64,000 nucleotides of DNA. Source: Neisseriaceae bacterium. GTDB lineage: Bacteria > Pseudomonadota > Gammaproteobacteria > Burkholderiales > Chromobacteriaceae. The first letter of the stretch is position 1. Each line of letters starts with the position of its first letter. The notes beneath the pieces were generated by a model. The model saw only the letters and a list, made by a program, of their open reading frames with translations, did no database searches and had not been told where the DNA came from. Where the stretch lies: contig JAIYAC010000008.1 in NCBI GenBank assembly GCA_027489245.1, positions 81,806 to 145,805 of the forward strand. The letters run 5' to 3'. A program made the translations under genes and the position numbers. This document shows, piece by piece, positions 27,374-35,165 of the stretch.

Positions 27374-28060
27374 CTACGGTGTATCCGCCATCGGCATGCG
27401 GCGCAGGATGATACGCGTCTTGCGTGCCAAGCCCGGGGCGTTACGGTGTTCGTCGTAATAGCGCGGGTTCGGCACCATGGCGGCCAACTTGGCCGCCTGC
27501 CCGGCCGATAGCCTGGCGGCGCTGCTACGGTAGTAATGCCGCGCCGCCGCTTCGGCGCCAAATACGCCATTGCCCCACTCGATCACGTTCAGGTAGATCT
27601 CGAAGATGCGGCGCTTATCCATCACCGCCTCCAGCATCACCGTGATCACGGCCTCTTCCAGCTTGCGCCAGGGGGTTTTGCGGCCGGACAAAAACAGGTT
27701 TTTGGCCAGCTGCTGGCTAATGGTGGAACCACCGGCCACGATCCGCCCCTGCTTCATGTTTTTCTCGAACGCCGCCTCGATACCATCCCAGTCAAAGCCT
27801 TCGTGATCAACAAACTTGGCGTCTTCCGAAGCAATCAGCGCACGCTTGAGGTTGCCGGAAATACGCTCGTACGGCACCCATTTGTGGCGCAGCTCGGCGG
27901 CGGGGTCTTCTTCTTGCAGGCGCGCCAGCTGCTCGGTCATGAAGGCACTGGCCGACGGGTTGAAACTACGCCAGTACACGATGTGGCCGAAGATCCACAG
28001 GTTGTACAGAAAAAGGGCGGCCAGCAGGGCCGCCCCGATGCGTAAGGGCCAGCGCAGCAC
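27374..28060 (-). CDS. mtgA: Monofunctional peptidoglycan transglycosylase MtgA
   Basis: 228 residues: N-terminal membrane anchor (IGAALLAALFLYNLWIFG), then a GT51 domain with ASEDAKFVDHEGFDWDGIEAAFEKN, GGSTISQQLAKNLFLS and RRIFEIYLNVIEWGNGVFGAEAAARHYY. It polymerises lipid II glycan strands on the periplasmic face. The start is a GTG at 28060 immediately after the aroE stop, as in the conserved aroE-mtgA pair of Betaproteobacteria. Confidence 0.94.
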   Translation of the reverse strand: MLRWPLRIGAALLAALFLYNLWIFGHIVYWRSFNPSASAFMTEQLARLQEEDPAAELRHKWVPYERISGNLKRALIASEDAKFVDHEGFDWDGIEAAFEKNMKQGRIVAGGSTISQQLAKNLFLSGRKTPWRKLEEAVITVMLEAVMDKRRIFEIYLNVIEWGNGVFGAEAAARHYYRSSAARLSAGQAAKLAAMVPNPRYYDEHRNAPGLARKTRIILRRMPMADTP

Positions 28061-28882
28061 TTAGGCCAGCACCTCGCGCAGCATATTGGTGACCTTGCGC
28101 GTTTCCGGCTGCACACCGCGCCAGATACGGAACGACTCGGCCGCTTGCTCTACCAGCATGCCCAGGCCATCAGCCAGCATGCCGGCCTGTTCGCTTTGTG
28201 CACGACGCAGGAAAGGCGTCAGGCCACGACTGTATACCATGTCGTAAGCCAGCGCACCGGCGGCAAAAATGCCGGCAGGCATTGGTGGCAGCTCGCCCTG
28301 CAGGCTGGTGGAGGTGCCATTGATAACAATATCGAACTGGCGGCCGGCCAGGGCCTCATAACCGGCAGCTTCAATCTGGCCCAGGCTGGCAAACTGTGCG
28401 GCCAACGCTTCGGCCTTGGCCACGGTACGGTTGGCAATGGTCAGGGTGGCAGGCTGTTCGGCCAGCAGCGTGGGCAGCACGCCACGTACGGCACCACCAG
28501 CCCCCAGCAGCAGCACGCGCTTGCCGGCAATGGCCACGTCCAGGTTCTCGACGATATCGCGCACCAGGCCTACGCCGTCGGTGTTATCGCCGTAGATCTT
28601 GCCGTCGCGAAAGCTCAGCGTATTCACCGCTTCGGACAAACGGGCGCATTCGCTCACTTCCTGGGCAAAGCGGAAGGCATCGCCCTTGAACGGCAGCGTC
28701 ACGTTCAGGCCACGGCCACCGGCAGCCACAAAGGCCGATACCACGTCGTCAAACTTGCCGATATCGGCAAACAGCTTTTCATATTGCAGCGCCTGGCCGG
28801 TGGCGTTGGCGAATTCGCTATGGATGAAGGGCGACTGGCTATGCGAGATAGGGTTGCCAATTACAGCGTAACGATCAGTCAT
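28061..28882 (-). CDS. aroE: Shikimate dehydrogenase AroE
   Basis: 273 residues. The substrate loop NPISHSQSPFIHSEFA, the catalytic lysine and Asn in NVTLPFKGDAF and the NADP loop LLLGAGGAVRGVLP with NRTVAKAE are all present. It reduces 3-dehydroshikimate to shikimate in aromatic amino-acid synthesis. It is the upstream partner of mtgA. Confidence 0.96.
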   Translation of the reverse strand: MTDRYAVIGNPISHSQSPFIHSEFANATGQALQYEKLFADIGKFDDVVSAFVAAGGRGLNVTLPFKGDAFRFAQEVSECARLSEAVNTLSFRDGKIYGDNTDGVGLVRDIVENLDVAIAGKRVLLLGAGGAVRGVLPTLLAEQPATLTIANRTVAKAEALAAQFASLGQIEAAGYEALAGRQFDIVINGTSTSLQGELPPMPAGIFAAGALAYDMVYSRGLTPFLRRAQSEQAGMLADGLGMLVEQAAESFRIWRGVQPETRKVTNMLREVLA

Positions 28883-28991
28883 GATTCACTTCTCTATATG
28901 GGGTAAGTCAGGCAAGCCGGTGGCAGCCGCTTGGCCGAAGACACACTTTGCCTTGTCGGACAGGAAACTGCAACCGCCTATTGCCATGCCA

Positions 28992-29441
28992 TCAGCCCTG
29001 AATCCACGGCAACCCGGCAGCCTTCCAGCCATTAAGTGTGCCACGGTGCTGCTGCGCGTCGCGGTCGCCCTCAAAACCTTCCAGCACGTTGTACACCTGG
29101 GCATAACCTGCCTCTGCGGCCAACCTGGCGGCCTCGTCCGAGCGAGCACCGCTGCGGCAGATAAACAGTACAGTCGCCGCCTTGTCTACCTGCTGCTGCA
29201 GCTGGCTGCTAAAGGCTGCATTAGGCACCATGCCCGGGTAGCTACGCAGCTCGATACGCAGCGCGTCGGGAACCACCCCGACAAACTGCCACTCTGCAGC
29301 ACTACGCACGTCCACCATCACCACCCCCGGCAGGCCTTGGCACAGCGCCCAGGCCTCGGCTGGCGACACGGCGCCGCTATACGACAGACCCAGCTCGCCA
29401 CCACGGTTGCGGGCGGTGGACAGAATGGTTTCAACAGTCAT
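28992..29441 (-). CDS. Rhodanese-like domain protein
   Basis: 149 residues, one rhodanese fold. The active-site loop is CRSGARS (Cys in FICRSGARSDEAARLA), with the CDC25-like DVRSAAEWQFVG near the N terminus and the closing GTLNGWKAAGLPW. It is a probable single-domain sulfurtransferase in the cytoplasm. ATG 29441 follows AAGGAGAG and was preferred to an upstream TTG. It is divergent from glnA. Confidence 0.85.
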   Translation of the reverse strand: MTVETILSTARNRGGELGLSYSGAVSPAEAWALCQGLPGVVMVDVRSAAEWQFVGVVPDALRIELRSYPGMVPNAAFSSQLQQQVDKAATVLFICRSGARSDEAARLAAEAGYAQVYNVLEGFEGDRDAQQHRGTLNGWKAAGLPWIQG

Positions 29442-29588
29442 CTTGCTCTCCTTCAAGGGGGTGGGGGAAACCGGCTACCGCTGCTTGTTGATTGTCATCA
29501 CGACATCACGGCGCGATTTGCATAATAATGATGGCCATCATGCAGTGTGGTGCGCACACAGGCAAGATTTGCTATGCACCAACAAAGC

Positions 29589-29620
29589 GCACCACATTGG
29601 AGCACGCACCAAAATGGTAC
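29589..29620 (+). promoter_or_regulatory. Two NtrC-type enhancer sites upstream of glnA
   Basis: GCACCACATTGGAGC (29589-29603) and GCACCAAAATGGTAC (29606-29620) each match the NtrC dyad GCACC-N4-TGGTGC with one or two mismatches. They are 17 bp apart, on nearly the same helix face, and about 65-95 bp upstream of the sigma-54 promoter. Confidence 0.75.
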
Positions 29621-29683
29621 ATAAATAGCCTCGGCAGGTACGCCAGCCCAGGCAAAGCAGCACCCGAAATCGGGCCAGATGGC

Positions 29684-29699
29684 TGGCACGGTTCATGCT
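29684..29699 (+). promoter_or_regulatory. Sigma-54 promoter of glnA
   Basis: TGGCACG-GTTC-ATGCT matches the -24/-12 consensus TGGCACG-N4-TTGCW with one mismatch. With the NtrC sites upstream it indicates nitrogen-limitation control by the ntrBC pair at 57-59.5 kb. The gap 29442-29767 holds no other feature. Confidence 0.78.
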
Positions 29700-29767
29700 T
29701 TTAGTCCGGCACACCTGTATTTGTGCCATCTCGTTTGATGCACTTAGCTTTTCTCTAGGAGATATCC

Positions 29768-31186
29768 ATGGCGGTTGCAGACGTAGTCAAGCTCATTACC
29801 GAAAACGACGTAAAATTTGTCGATTTGCGCTTTACCGACACAATGGGTAAAGAGCAGCACGTAACCATTCCGGCACACGTTCTGCTGGAAGACGCTGACG
29901 AGTGGTTTGAACGCGGCCACGCGTTTGACGGCTCCTCCATCTCTGGCTGGAAAGGCATCCAGGCCTCCGACATGCTGCTGATGGCCGACCCGGCCACCGC
30001 CAAAATCGACCCGTTCTTCGACGAGCCGACCGTATTCATGAGCTGCGACGTAATCGACCCGGCCGACGGCAAGGGCTACGACCGCTGCCCGCGCTCGGTC
30101 GCCAAACGCGCCGAAGCCTACCTGAAAGCCTCCGGTATTGGCGACACCGCCTTCTTCGGCCCGGAACCAGAATTCTTCATCTTCGACAGCATCACCTGGG
30201 GCACCGACATGTCCGGCTGCTTCGTGAAGATCAAGGCAGAAGAAGCTGCCTGGGCTTCCGCTGAAGAGTTCGAAGGCGGCAACACCGGCCACCGTCCTGG
30301 CGTAAAAGGCGGCTACTTCCCGGTACCACCGGTAGACTCCTCGCAAGATATCCGCTCGGCCATGGTGCTGCTGCTGGAAGAGCTGGGCGTACCGGTAGAA
30401 GTACACCACCACGAAGTGGCCACCGCTGGCCAGAACGAAATCGGCACCAAGTTCAGCACCCTGACCCAGCGCGCTGACTGGACCCAGATCCTGAAGTACG
30501 TGGTACACAACGTAGCCCACAGCTACGGCAAAACCGCTACCTTCATGCCAAAACCGATCGTTGGCGACAACGGCTCCGGCATGCACGTACACCAGTCCAT
30601 CTGGAAAGACGGCAAAAACCTGTTTGCCGGTGACGGCTACGCTGGCCTGTCTGACACTGCCCTGTACTACATCGGCGGTATCATCAAGCACGCCAAGGCA
30701 CTGAACGCCATCACCAACCCGGGCACCAACTCCTACAAGCGTCTGGTACCGCACTACGAAGCACCGGTAAAACTGGCCTACTCCGCCAAAAACCGCTCCG
30801 CTTCCATCCGTATCCCGCACGTAGCGAACCCGAAAGGCCGCCGCATCGAGGCACGCTTCCCGGACCCGCTGGCTAACCCGTACCTGTGTTTCTCTGCCCT
30901 GCTGATGGCGGGTCTGGATGGTATCCAGAACAAGATCCACCCAGGCGACGCAGCAGACAAGAACCTGTACGACCTGCCACCAGAAGAAGACAAGCTGATC
31001 CCGACCGTGTGCGCCTCGCTGGATGAAGCCCTGGCCGCACTGGACGCAGACCGCGAGTTCCTGACCCGTGGCGGTGTGTTCTCCAACGAATGGATCGACG
31101 CCTACATCGAACTGAAGATGAAGGAAGTGAACCTGACCCGCATGACTACCCACCCGGTAGAATTTGCGATGTACTACAGCCTGTAA
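29768..31186 (+). CDS. glnA: Glutamine synthetase type I (GlnA)
   Basis: 472 residues, full length. [10 protein letters not shown], the metal and glutamate motifs ([28 protein letters not shown]), [22 protein letters not shown] and the adenylylation-site region NLYDLPPEE are all present. It makes glutamine from glutamate and ammonia as a dodecamer and is controlled by GlnE adenylylation at that Tyr. The last codons (MYYSL) lie inside the left attachment site of the island: the gene is kept intact by the island's junction. Confidence 0.97.
   Translation: MAVADVVKLITENDVKFVDLRFTDTMGKEQHVTIPAHVLLEDADEWFERGHAFDGSSISGWKGIQASDMLLMADPATAKIDPFFDEPTVFMSCDVIDPADGKGYDRCPRSVAKRAEAYLKASGIGDTAFFGPEPEFFIFDSITWGTDMSGCFVKIKAEEAAWASAEEFEGGNTGHRPGVKGGYFPVPPVDSSQDIRSAMVLLLEELGVPVEVHHHEVATAGQNEIGTKFSTLTQRADWTQILKYVVHNVAHSYGKTATFMPKPIVGDNGSGMHVHQSIWKDGKNLFAGDGYAGLSDTALYYIGGIIKHAKALNAITNPGTNSYKRLVPHYEAPVKLAYSAKNRSASIRIPHVANPKGRRIEARFPDPLANPYLCFSALLMAGLDGIQNKIHPGDAADKNLYDLPPEEDKLIPTVCASLDEALAALDADREFLTRGGVFSNEWIDAYIELKMKEVNLTRMTTHPVEFAMYYSL
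31169..31183. repeat. Left attachment site (attL)
   Basis: ATGTACTACAGCCTG, the last five sense codons of glnA; followed directly by the TAA stop. An identical 15-mer is at 56,175. Confidence 0.85.
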
Positions 31187-31225
31187 TCTTTAAGCCTGTC
31201 CCAAACAGGCCGGAGGATTCCCAGA

Positions 31226-31260
31226 AACCCGCATGTAGCCTAGCTCTTGCGGGTTTTTTC
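31226..31260 (+). terminator. Terminator downstream of glnA at the island edge
   Basis: Stem AACCCGCA/TGCGGGTT then TTTTC. A smaller hairpin, GCCTGT-ccca-ACAGGC, precedes it at about 31,194. As it lies inside attL it belongs to the island and replaces the chromosomal terminator now stranded at 56,215. Confidence 0.75.
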
Positions 31261-31304
31261 ATTCCTAGACGTACCGACTCAAGCCCACCGAATCCGCGTT
31301 TTTT

Positions 31305-31362
31305 TCACACCGCTAGTCACACCGCTTTATAATGATCCAAATTGCATGGAAAAACGGTGTGA
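31305..31362. repeat. Presumed integrase arm sites (left) overlapping the int promoter
   Basis: TCACACCG occurs at 31305-31312 and 31317-31324, 12 bp apart, and inverted (CGGTGTGA) at 31355-31362. A TATAAT -10 box is at 31328-31333, so integrase binding could repress its own gene. A matching pair is at the right end. Confidence 0.65.
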
Positions 31363-31365
31363 ATC

Positions 31366-32649
31366 ATGGCTCTTACTGATCTGCAATGCCGCAAGGCCAA
31401 GCCCAAGGAAAAGGATTACGCCCTTACCGATGGCGATGGTCTGTCACTGAAAGTCCGCGCCACGGGTGGCAAGTCATGGCTCGGCGACTTCCTGCGACAA
31501 GGTGCACGGCATAAACTGACCTACGGCCGCTACCCGGAGATATCACTAGACCACGCCAGAAGACTGCACGCCGCTGCACGGGCGCTAGCAGAGACGGGGA
31601 AAAAGCCAGCCGATGTGCTGGGCAGCAACTTGGCAAAGCAAATGATTGGCGATGGCCGCAGTCTGACCGACGTAGAGGCCGCCATCATCGCGGAGGCAAA
31701 ACAACAGACCTTGGCCGCACGCATTACCTTTGCAGAGGCGGCTAGCCGTTTCAAAACTGGATGGGTAGACCACAACTGGAAATCACCCGATAAAGGCTTT
31801 GCCCCGGTACGCAATCACTTGCTTCCGCCACTTGGTGATCTGGCGCTGGAAGATATAGACGCCCCCATGCTGCGTGAGCTGTTCTATGGCATCCGGGAGC
31901 GGCGCGGCACACAAGCAGCACTGCATGCACACGGTTGGTGCTCAAGAATTTTTGCCTATGCCATTGAGCACGACTGGTGCAAGCACAACCCGGCACAGGC
32001 CATCAAGGCCGCCCGTATCGGGACCAAGAGCAAGCGCGAGCGATGGCTGAGGCCGCAAGAGATACGCCGCTACCTGGCCGGCCTGTATCAAGCTGATTGC
32101 TATCGTGGCTACAAACTAGCCCTGCACCTGCTGTTGATGCTGGCCTTGCGTAAGGGTGAGCTTTGCGGGGCAAGCTGGGCTGAGTTTGACCTTGATAACG
32201 GCGAGTGGTTGATACCAGCCGAGCGCATGAAGAGCAGCCGCGAACATCGTGTTTTCCTCCCCACCCAGGCCATCGACATGCTGCAAGAATTAAAGCGCCT
32301 GGCTAGTGGCAGCGAGTGGGTAATGCCGATGCCAACAAACCTGAAACGCCCCATGCACAGCAATAACCTGAACGGAGCGCATCAGGCAGCCATCATTGCA
32401 GCAGACATTGACGATTACGTTATCCACGACCACCGGCATACCGCCAGCACGCTGCTACGTGAACAGGGCCACCCTCCGGAGGTAGTAGAAACCGCCCTGA
32501 GCCACGCCATACCCGGCATGGCCGGCACCTACAGCCACGCACAATACAAAACCCAGCGGCTGGCCATGTTGCAGTCATGGGCCGACTTCCTGGACAGCGT
32601 GATGAAGGAACAAACCGTGATACAGGCCACCTTCCGTAAGACGGCATAA
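31366..32649 (+). CDS. Tyrosine-type site-specific integrase (P4 family)
   Basis: 427 residues. An N-terminal DUF4102 arm-binding domain (KAKPKEKDYALTDGDGLSLKV) and a SAM-like core-binding domain (~120-200) precede the catalytic domain with ALRKGELCGASW (Arg), HDHRHTAST (His-x-x-Arg) and GTYSHAQY (nucleophile Tyr region), followed by the P4-type tail WADFLD. It is full length and should integrate the island into glnA; AlpA-like proteins commonly act as its excision partner. Start ATG 31366. Confidence 0.92.
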   Translation: MALTDLQCRKAKPKEKDYALTDGDGLSLKVRATGGKSWLGDFLRQGARHKLTYGRYPEISLDHARRLHAAARALAETGKKPADVLGSNLAKQMIGDGRSLTDVEAAIIAEAKQQTLAARITFAEAASRFKTGWVDHNWKSPDKGFAPVRNHLLPPLGDLALEDIDAPMLRELFYGIRERRGTQAALHAHGWCSRIFAYAIEHDWCKHNPAQAIKAARIGTKSKRERWLRPQEIRRYLAGLYQADCYRGYKLALHLLLMLALRKGELCGASWAEFDLDNGEWLIPAERMKSSREHRVFLPTQAIDMLQELKRLASGSEWVMPMPTNLKRPMHSNNLNGAHQAAIIAADIDDYVIHDHRHTASTLLREQGHPPEVVETALSHAIPGMAGTYSHAQYKTQRLAMLQSWADFLDSVMKEQTVIQATFRKTA

Positions 32650-32701
32650 CAGCCGCCAGCCTGGCTTGAAATGCTGTTTTCCCGAGTGACTGTTTTTTGG
32701 T

Positions 32702-32789
32702 GGGAACTGTGGGAACAGAATCCTGAAACCCTTGCAGGGAAAGGCTTTCAGTCGTTCCCCCCTTCTTGTTCCCATTACTCTCCGTTCCC
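32702..32789. repeat. GGGAAC/GTTCCC repeat cluster A
   Basis: GGGAAC at 32702 and 32711 (9-bp step), then inverted GTTCCC at 32754, 32768 and 32784. Non-coding DNA between int and the replication module; possible origin iterons. Confidence 0.45.
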
Positions 32790-32923
32790 CTTTTGGGAGA
32801 CCCGACAGGACAACTTGACGATTTAACCAGCTTTGCCAGCACCTAACCCGACGGGGCGAAAAGCGGGAAACCCTGCCCGCCTGGTGCTGGCAATCCATAC
32901 AGGGAAGCGCAAAGGGAGCGCAA

Positions 32924-33205
32924 ATGATTGACCCAGAAGAAGAGCGGGCGAAGTTCATTAGCCTGCGCGAAGCCCTATTCCTGATTGCTCAGGCCAAGGG
33001 CAAGACACCGCAAGGTGCGGCACAAATGCTGCTACTAAATCTGAACCGTACCGACGACTGGAAGAGCTTAGAGTCGTACCGATATTTCCCGGCGCAAGGT
33101 ATGTTGAGTAGCAACTCGATTACCCAAGAGCTACGTCGCCAGTTAAGCCGACTTGCAGAACATAACGACCACTCTGCCGAGATAGACGATGACATCCCGT
33201 TCTGA
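32924..33205 (+). CDS. Small island protein of unknown function
   Basis: 93 residues, mostly helical (SLREALFLIAQAKGKTPQGAAQMLLLNL), with an acidic tail. No family recognised. AAGGGAGCG precedes ATG 32924, and it overlaps the next gene by 17 bp, so it is likely the first gene of the replication module. The upstream 274 bp contain GGGAAC repeats but no gene. Confidence 0.6.
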   Translation: MIDPEEERAKFISLREALFLIAQAKGKTPQGAAQMLLLNLNRTDDWKSLESYRYFPAQGMLSSNSITQELRRQLSRLAEHNDHSAEIDDDIPF

Positions 33206-34025
33206 ATTTCTCAGGGGTTGCGACCCAGCCTTTGAAAACTATGGTTTTGATCGTGCCGCATTTATGGCACTGCTGAACGATAGCAACACCGGCTCACCAA
33301 TGCCGACAGCGACCCAGTGGGAGCGCGGGCTTTACCTTCGCCAGCAGTTCCGCCTTAGCGAAGCAGCCTGCATCATTGAGGGCTTCCATCCCAGTCAGTG
33401 GGATGCGTGGGCATTGAATGAAGAGCCCACCAAAGTTATCAGCATGTTGCAAGCCATTATGGAGGCCTCTGACGAGCTGAGCATAGACACAGATGGATGC
33501 GGTCAGGTACTAAACCATCACCTTGTCAGCCATCAATCCATTGCAGCCTGGTGCCTGAAAAACGGCCTTGATTGGCCGCTGCGGCAAACACCGCAAGTGC
33601 AGCCAGTTACAGGTGCAGGTGCAGGTGCAGGTGCAGCCAATACAGTCAATCTTTCCCAGCGCCTGGCTGAAGCAGAACTAAAAGCCGAGCAACTAGCGCA
33701 AGAACTGGCAACCATCACAGCAGAACGTGACAGGCTGCGCCATGAACTGCAAGGCTTAACCGAAGAGCTTGTCAGCACCAAGAAGGATGCCGCACAAAGC
33801 AGAGCCGACCTGCAACAAGCAAAGGCCGATTTATTGCAAGGCAAGAGCAGAACATCCGCGCTAAAACTGGTGGGGGGCATGGCACTGGCCGTTTACAAGA
33901 TACCAATCAAAAGCGGTAGATTGACCGGCCTTGCCGATCTAAGAAAAGACTTGGATAGCGTAGGAGTAGCTATCAGCGAAGATGTTATTCGCAGCCACCT
34001 GAATGCCGCAGCCGAAGTTATCTAG
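33189..34025 (+). CDS. Coiled-coil island protein
   Basis: 278 residues. Residues 1-140 are globular with no family recognised. A short Gly-Ala repeat (from a 6-bp DNA repeat at about 33,611-33,638) leads into a long coiled coil at ~155-230 (LAEAELKAEQLAQELATITAERD), then a C-terminal helical part. Similar proteins occur beside AlpA and primase genes in integrative islands, possibly in replication control. Function unknown. Confidence 0.6.
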   Translation: MTSRSEFLRGCDPAFENYGFDRAAFMALLNDSNTGSPMPTATQWERGLYLRQQFRLSEAACIIEGFHPSQWDAWALNEEPTKVISMLQAIMEASDELSIDTDGCGQVLNHHLVSHQSIAAWCLKNGLDWPLRQTPQVQPVTGAGAGAGAANTVNLSQRLAEAELKAEQLAQELATITAERDRLRHELQGLTEELVSTKKDAAQSRADLQQAKADLLQGKSRTSALKLVGGMALAVYKIPIKSGRLTGLADLRKDLDSVGVAISEDVIRSHLNAAAEVI

Positions 34026-34055
34026 CCGCCAAAGCCTCGTCAGTCCTATTTCAAA

Positions 34056-34091
34056 CCCCGATATCTGGAATCCCCAAGCCCGATATCGGGG
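34056..34091. promoter_or_regulatory. Inverted repeat upstream of the alpA-like gene
   Basis: Perfect 10-bp arms CCCCGATATC/GATATCGGGG separated by 16 bases, about 65 bp before the alpA-like start. It could be an operator or an RNA hairpin; no T-run follows. Confidence 0.5.
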
Positions 34092-34155
34092 CTCCCACCC
34101 TTCCGTTTTGTGCCTAATGCGTCCTGTCGAAACCCAGCAGATAGGAGCCGTCACT

Positions 34156-34467
34156 ATGGCAACCGATACACAGTCCCACGCCACTAACATCCTGCGCCGC
34201 AAGCAGGTAGAAGCCCGCACAGGGTTATCCCGCACCACCATCTACGACCGCATTAACCCCAAATCGCCCCGCTATGACTCGACATTCCCGAAGCCGATAA
34301 GCCTTGGCCCGGGTGCCGTAGGCTGGGTGGAGTCCGAGCTGAATTCCTGGATTGAGTCACGCATTGTCGCCAGCCGGGAGATGACACCTCTGCAAGTGTC
34401 GCAAGACAAGCGCGTGGCCATCGCCCCGGCTGCTACCGGCTTCACTGCGTCGGAGGTGAAAGCATGA
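34156..34467 (+). CDS. AlpA-family phage regulator
   Basis: 103 residues with a winged helix-turn-helix: ILRRKQVEARTGLSRTTIYDRI, then FPKPISLGPGAVGWVESELNSWIESRI, the standard AlpA pattern. Such proteins activate integrase genes or act as excisionases in P4-like elements. ATG 34156 follows AGGAG. It overlaps the next small ORF (ATGA). Confidence 0.85.
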   Translation: MATDTQSHATNILRRKQVEARTGLSRTTIYDRINPKSPRYDSTFPKPISLGPGAVGWVESELNSWIESRIVASREMTPLQVSQDKRVAIAPAATGFTASEVKA

Positions 34468-34691
34468 GCGCCGCCCGTACCGCCCAGCAAAAAGCCGTTC
34501 GTAACGCCCTCGCCTTCCTGCTGCACAAGCTGGACAACAACCCGGACATGGTCATGGCGGTATCGGTATCTGCGCTACTGGATGGCGGCGACTTGCTGAC
34601 CACCAGCCTGCAACCGACCAACGATCTGGAGCAGGCCGCCATGCGCGGCTTGCTGTTCACGCAAGCCACGGGCCTGGAGGTGCTGCCATGA
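34464..34691 (+). CDS. Small island protein of unknown function
   Basis: 75 residues, helical (AQQKAVRNALAFLLHKLDNN...). It overlaps the alpA-like gene and the next ORF by 4 bp each, so the run is translationally coupled. No family recognised. Confidence 0.55.
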   Translation: MSAARTAQQKAVRNALAFLLHKLDNNPDMVMAVSVSALLDGGDLLTTSLQPTNDLEQAAMRGLLFTQATGLEVLP

Positions 34692-34849
34692 AGCGCATTG
34701 AAGTTCGTGTTCGTCTGCCAGGCAGCAGCATCATGCGTATCTACCTTGCCCCCACCGGCCTGGCCCCGTCGGAGCTGACGCAAGAAGCCCTACTACCCTT
34801 CGCTCTGCACTTGCAGCAGGCCGTAGAGCCGGCCACGCCCCTGCAGTAG
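34688..34849 (+). CDS. Small island protein of unknown function
   Basis: A 53-residue ORF (MKRIEVRVRLPGSS...) that starts inside the preceding stop (ATGA). Its support is tight coupling and continuous spacing with its neighbours; no family recognised. Confidence 0.5.
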   Translation: MKRIEVRVRLPGSSIMRIYLAPTGLAPSELTQEALLPFALHLQQAVEPATPLQ

Positions 34850-34859
34850 AGGTAACAAC

Positions 34860-35165
34860 ATGAACAAAACGCTAATTGCCCTGCCAGCGGGCAAGGCCAC
34901 CGGCTTGTCTGCGTATCGCCAAGGCGCTGCCCAGGCTGTTGAGGTGCTAGACCGTATCCGCGCCCAGGCCCGAGCCGGCGAGGTGGTAGCACCTCACTGG
35001 TTGGCCGATGCCTTGGACGGTTTGCCCCCGGATAGCCGGCGCGGCTTCTTAGTGGTAGTGGCCTACTACTTGGCTGCCGCCAGTGCCGTATCGGATGACT
35101 TTGCAGTGCGTCGCAAAGTGTCGGCACTGATAAACCGTAAGATAACGGAAGGTGGTTTCGCATGA
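34860..35165 (+). CDS. Small island protein of unknown function
   Basis: 101 residues, rich in helices (YRQGAAQAVEVLDRIRAQ, GFLVVVAYYLAAASAV). AGAGGTAACA precedes ATG 34860 and its end overlaps the primase gene start (ATGA). It probably belongs to the replication operon. No family recognised. Confidence 0.6.
   Translation: MNKTLIALPAGKATGLSAYRQGAAQAVEVLDRIRAQARAGEVVAPHWLADALDGLPPDSRRGFLVVVAYYLAAASAVSDDFAVRRKVSALINRKITEGGFA

Noticed and set aside
29407..29704. Short plus-strand ORFs in the glnA upstream region
   Set aside because: They overlap the rhodanese start and the NtrC and sigma-54 sites; no protein features.
31681..31720. TTGGCCGCA inside the integrase gene as a motif copy
   Set aside because: It is preceded by C rather than G, so it does not match the 9-mer core and was not counted.
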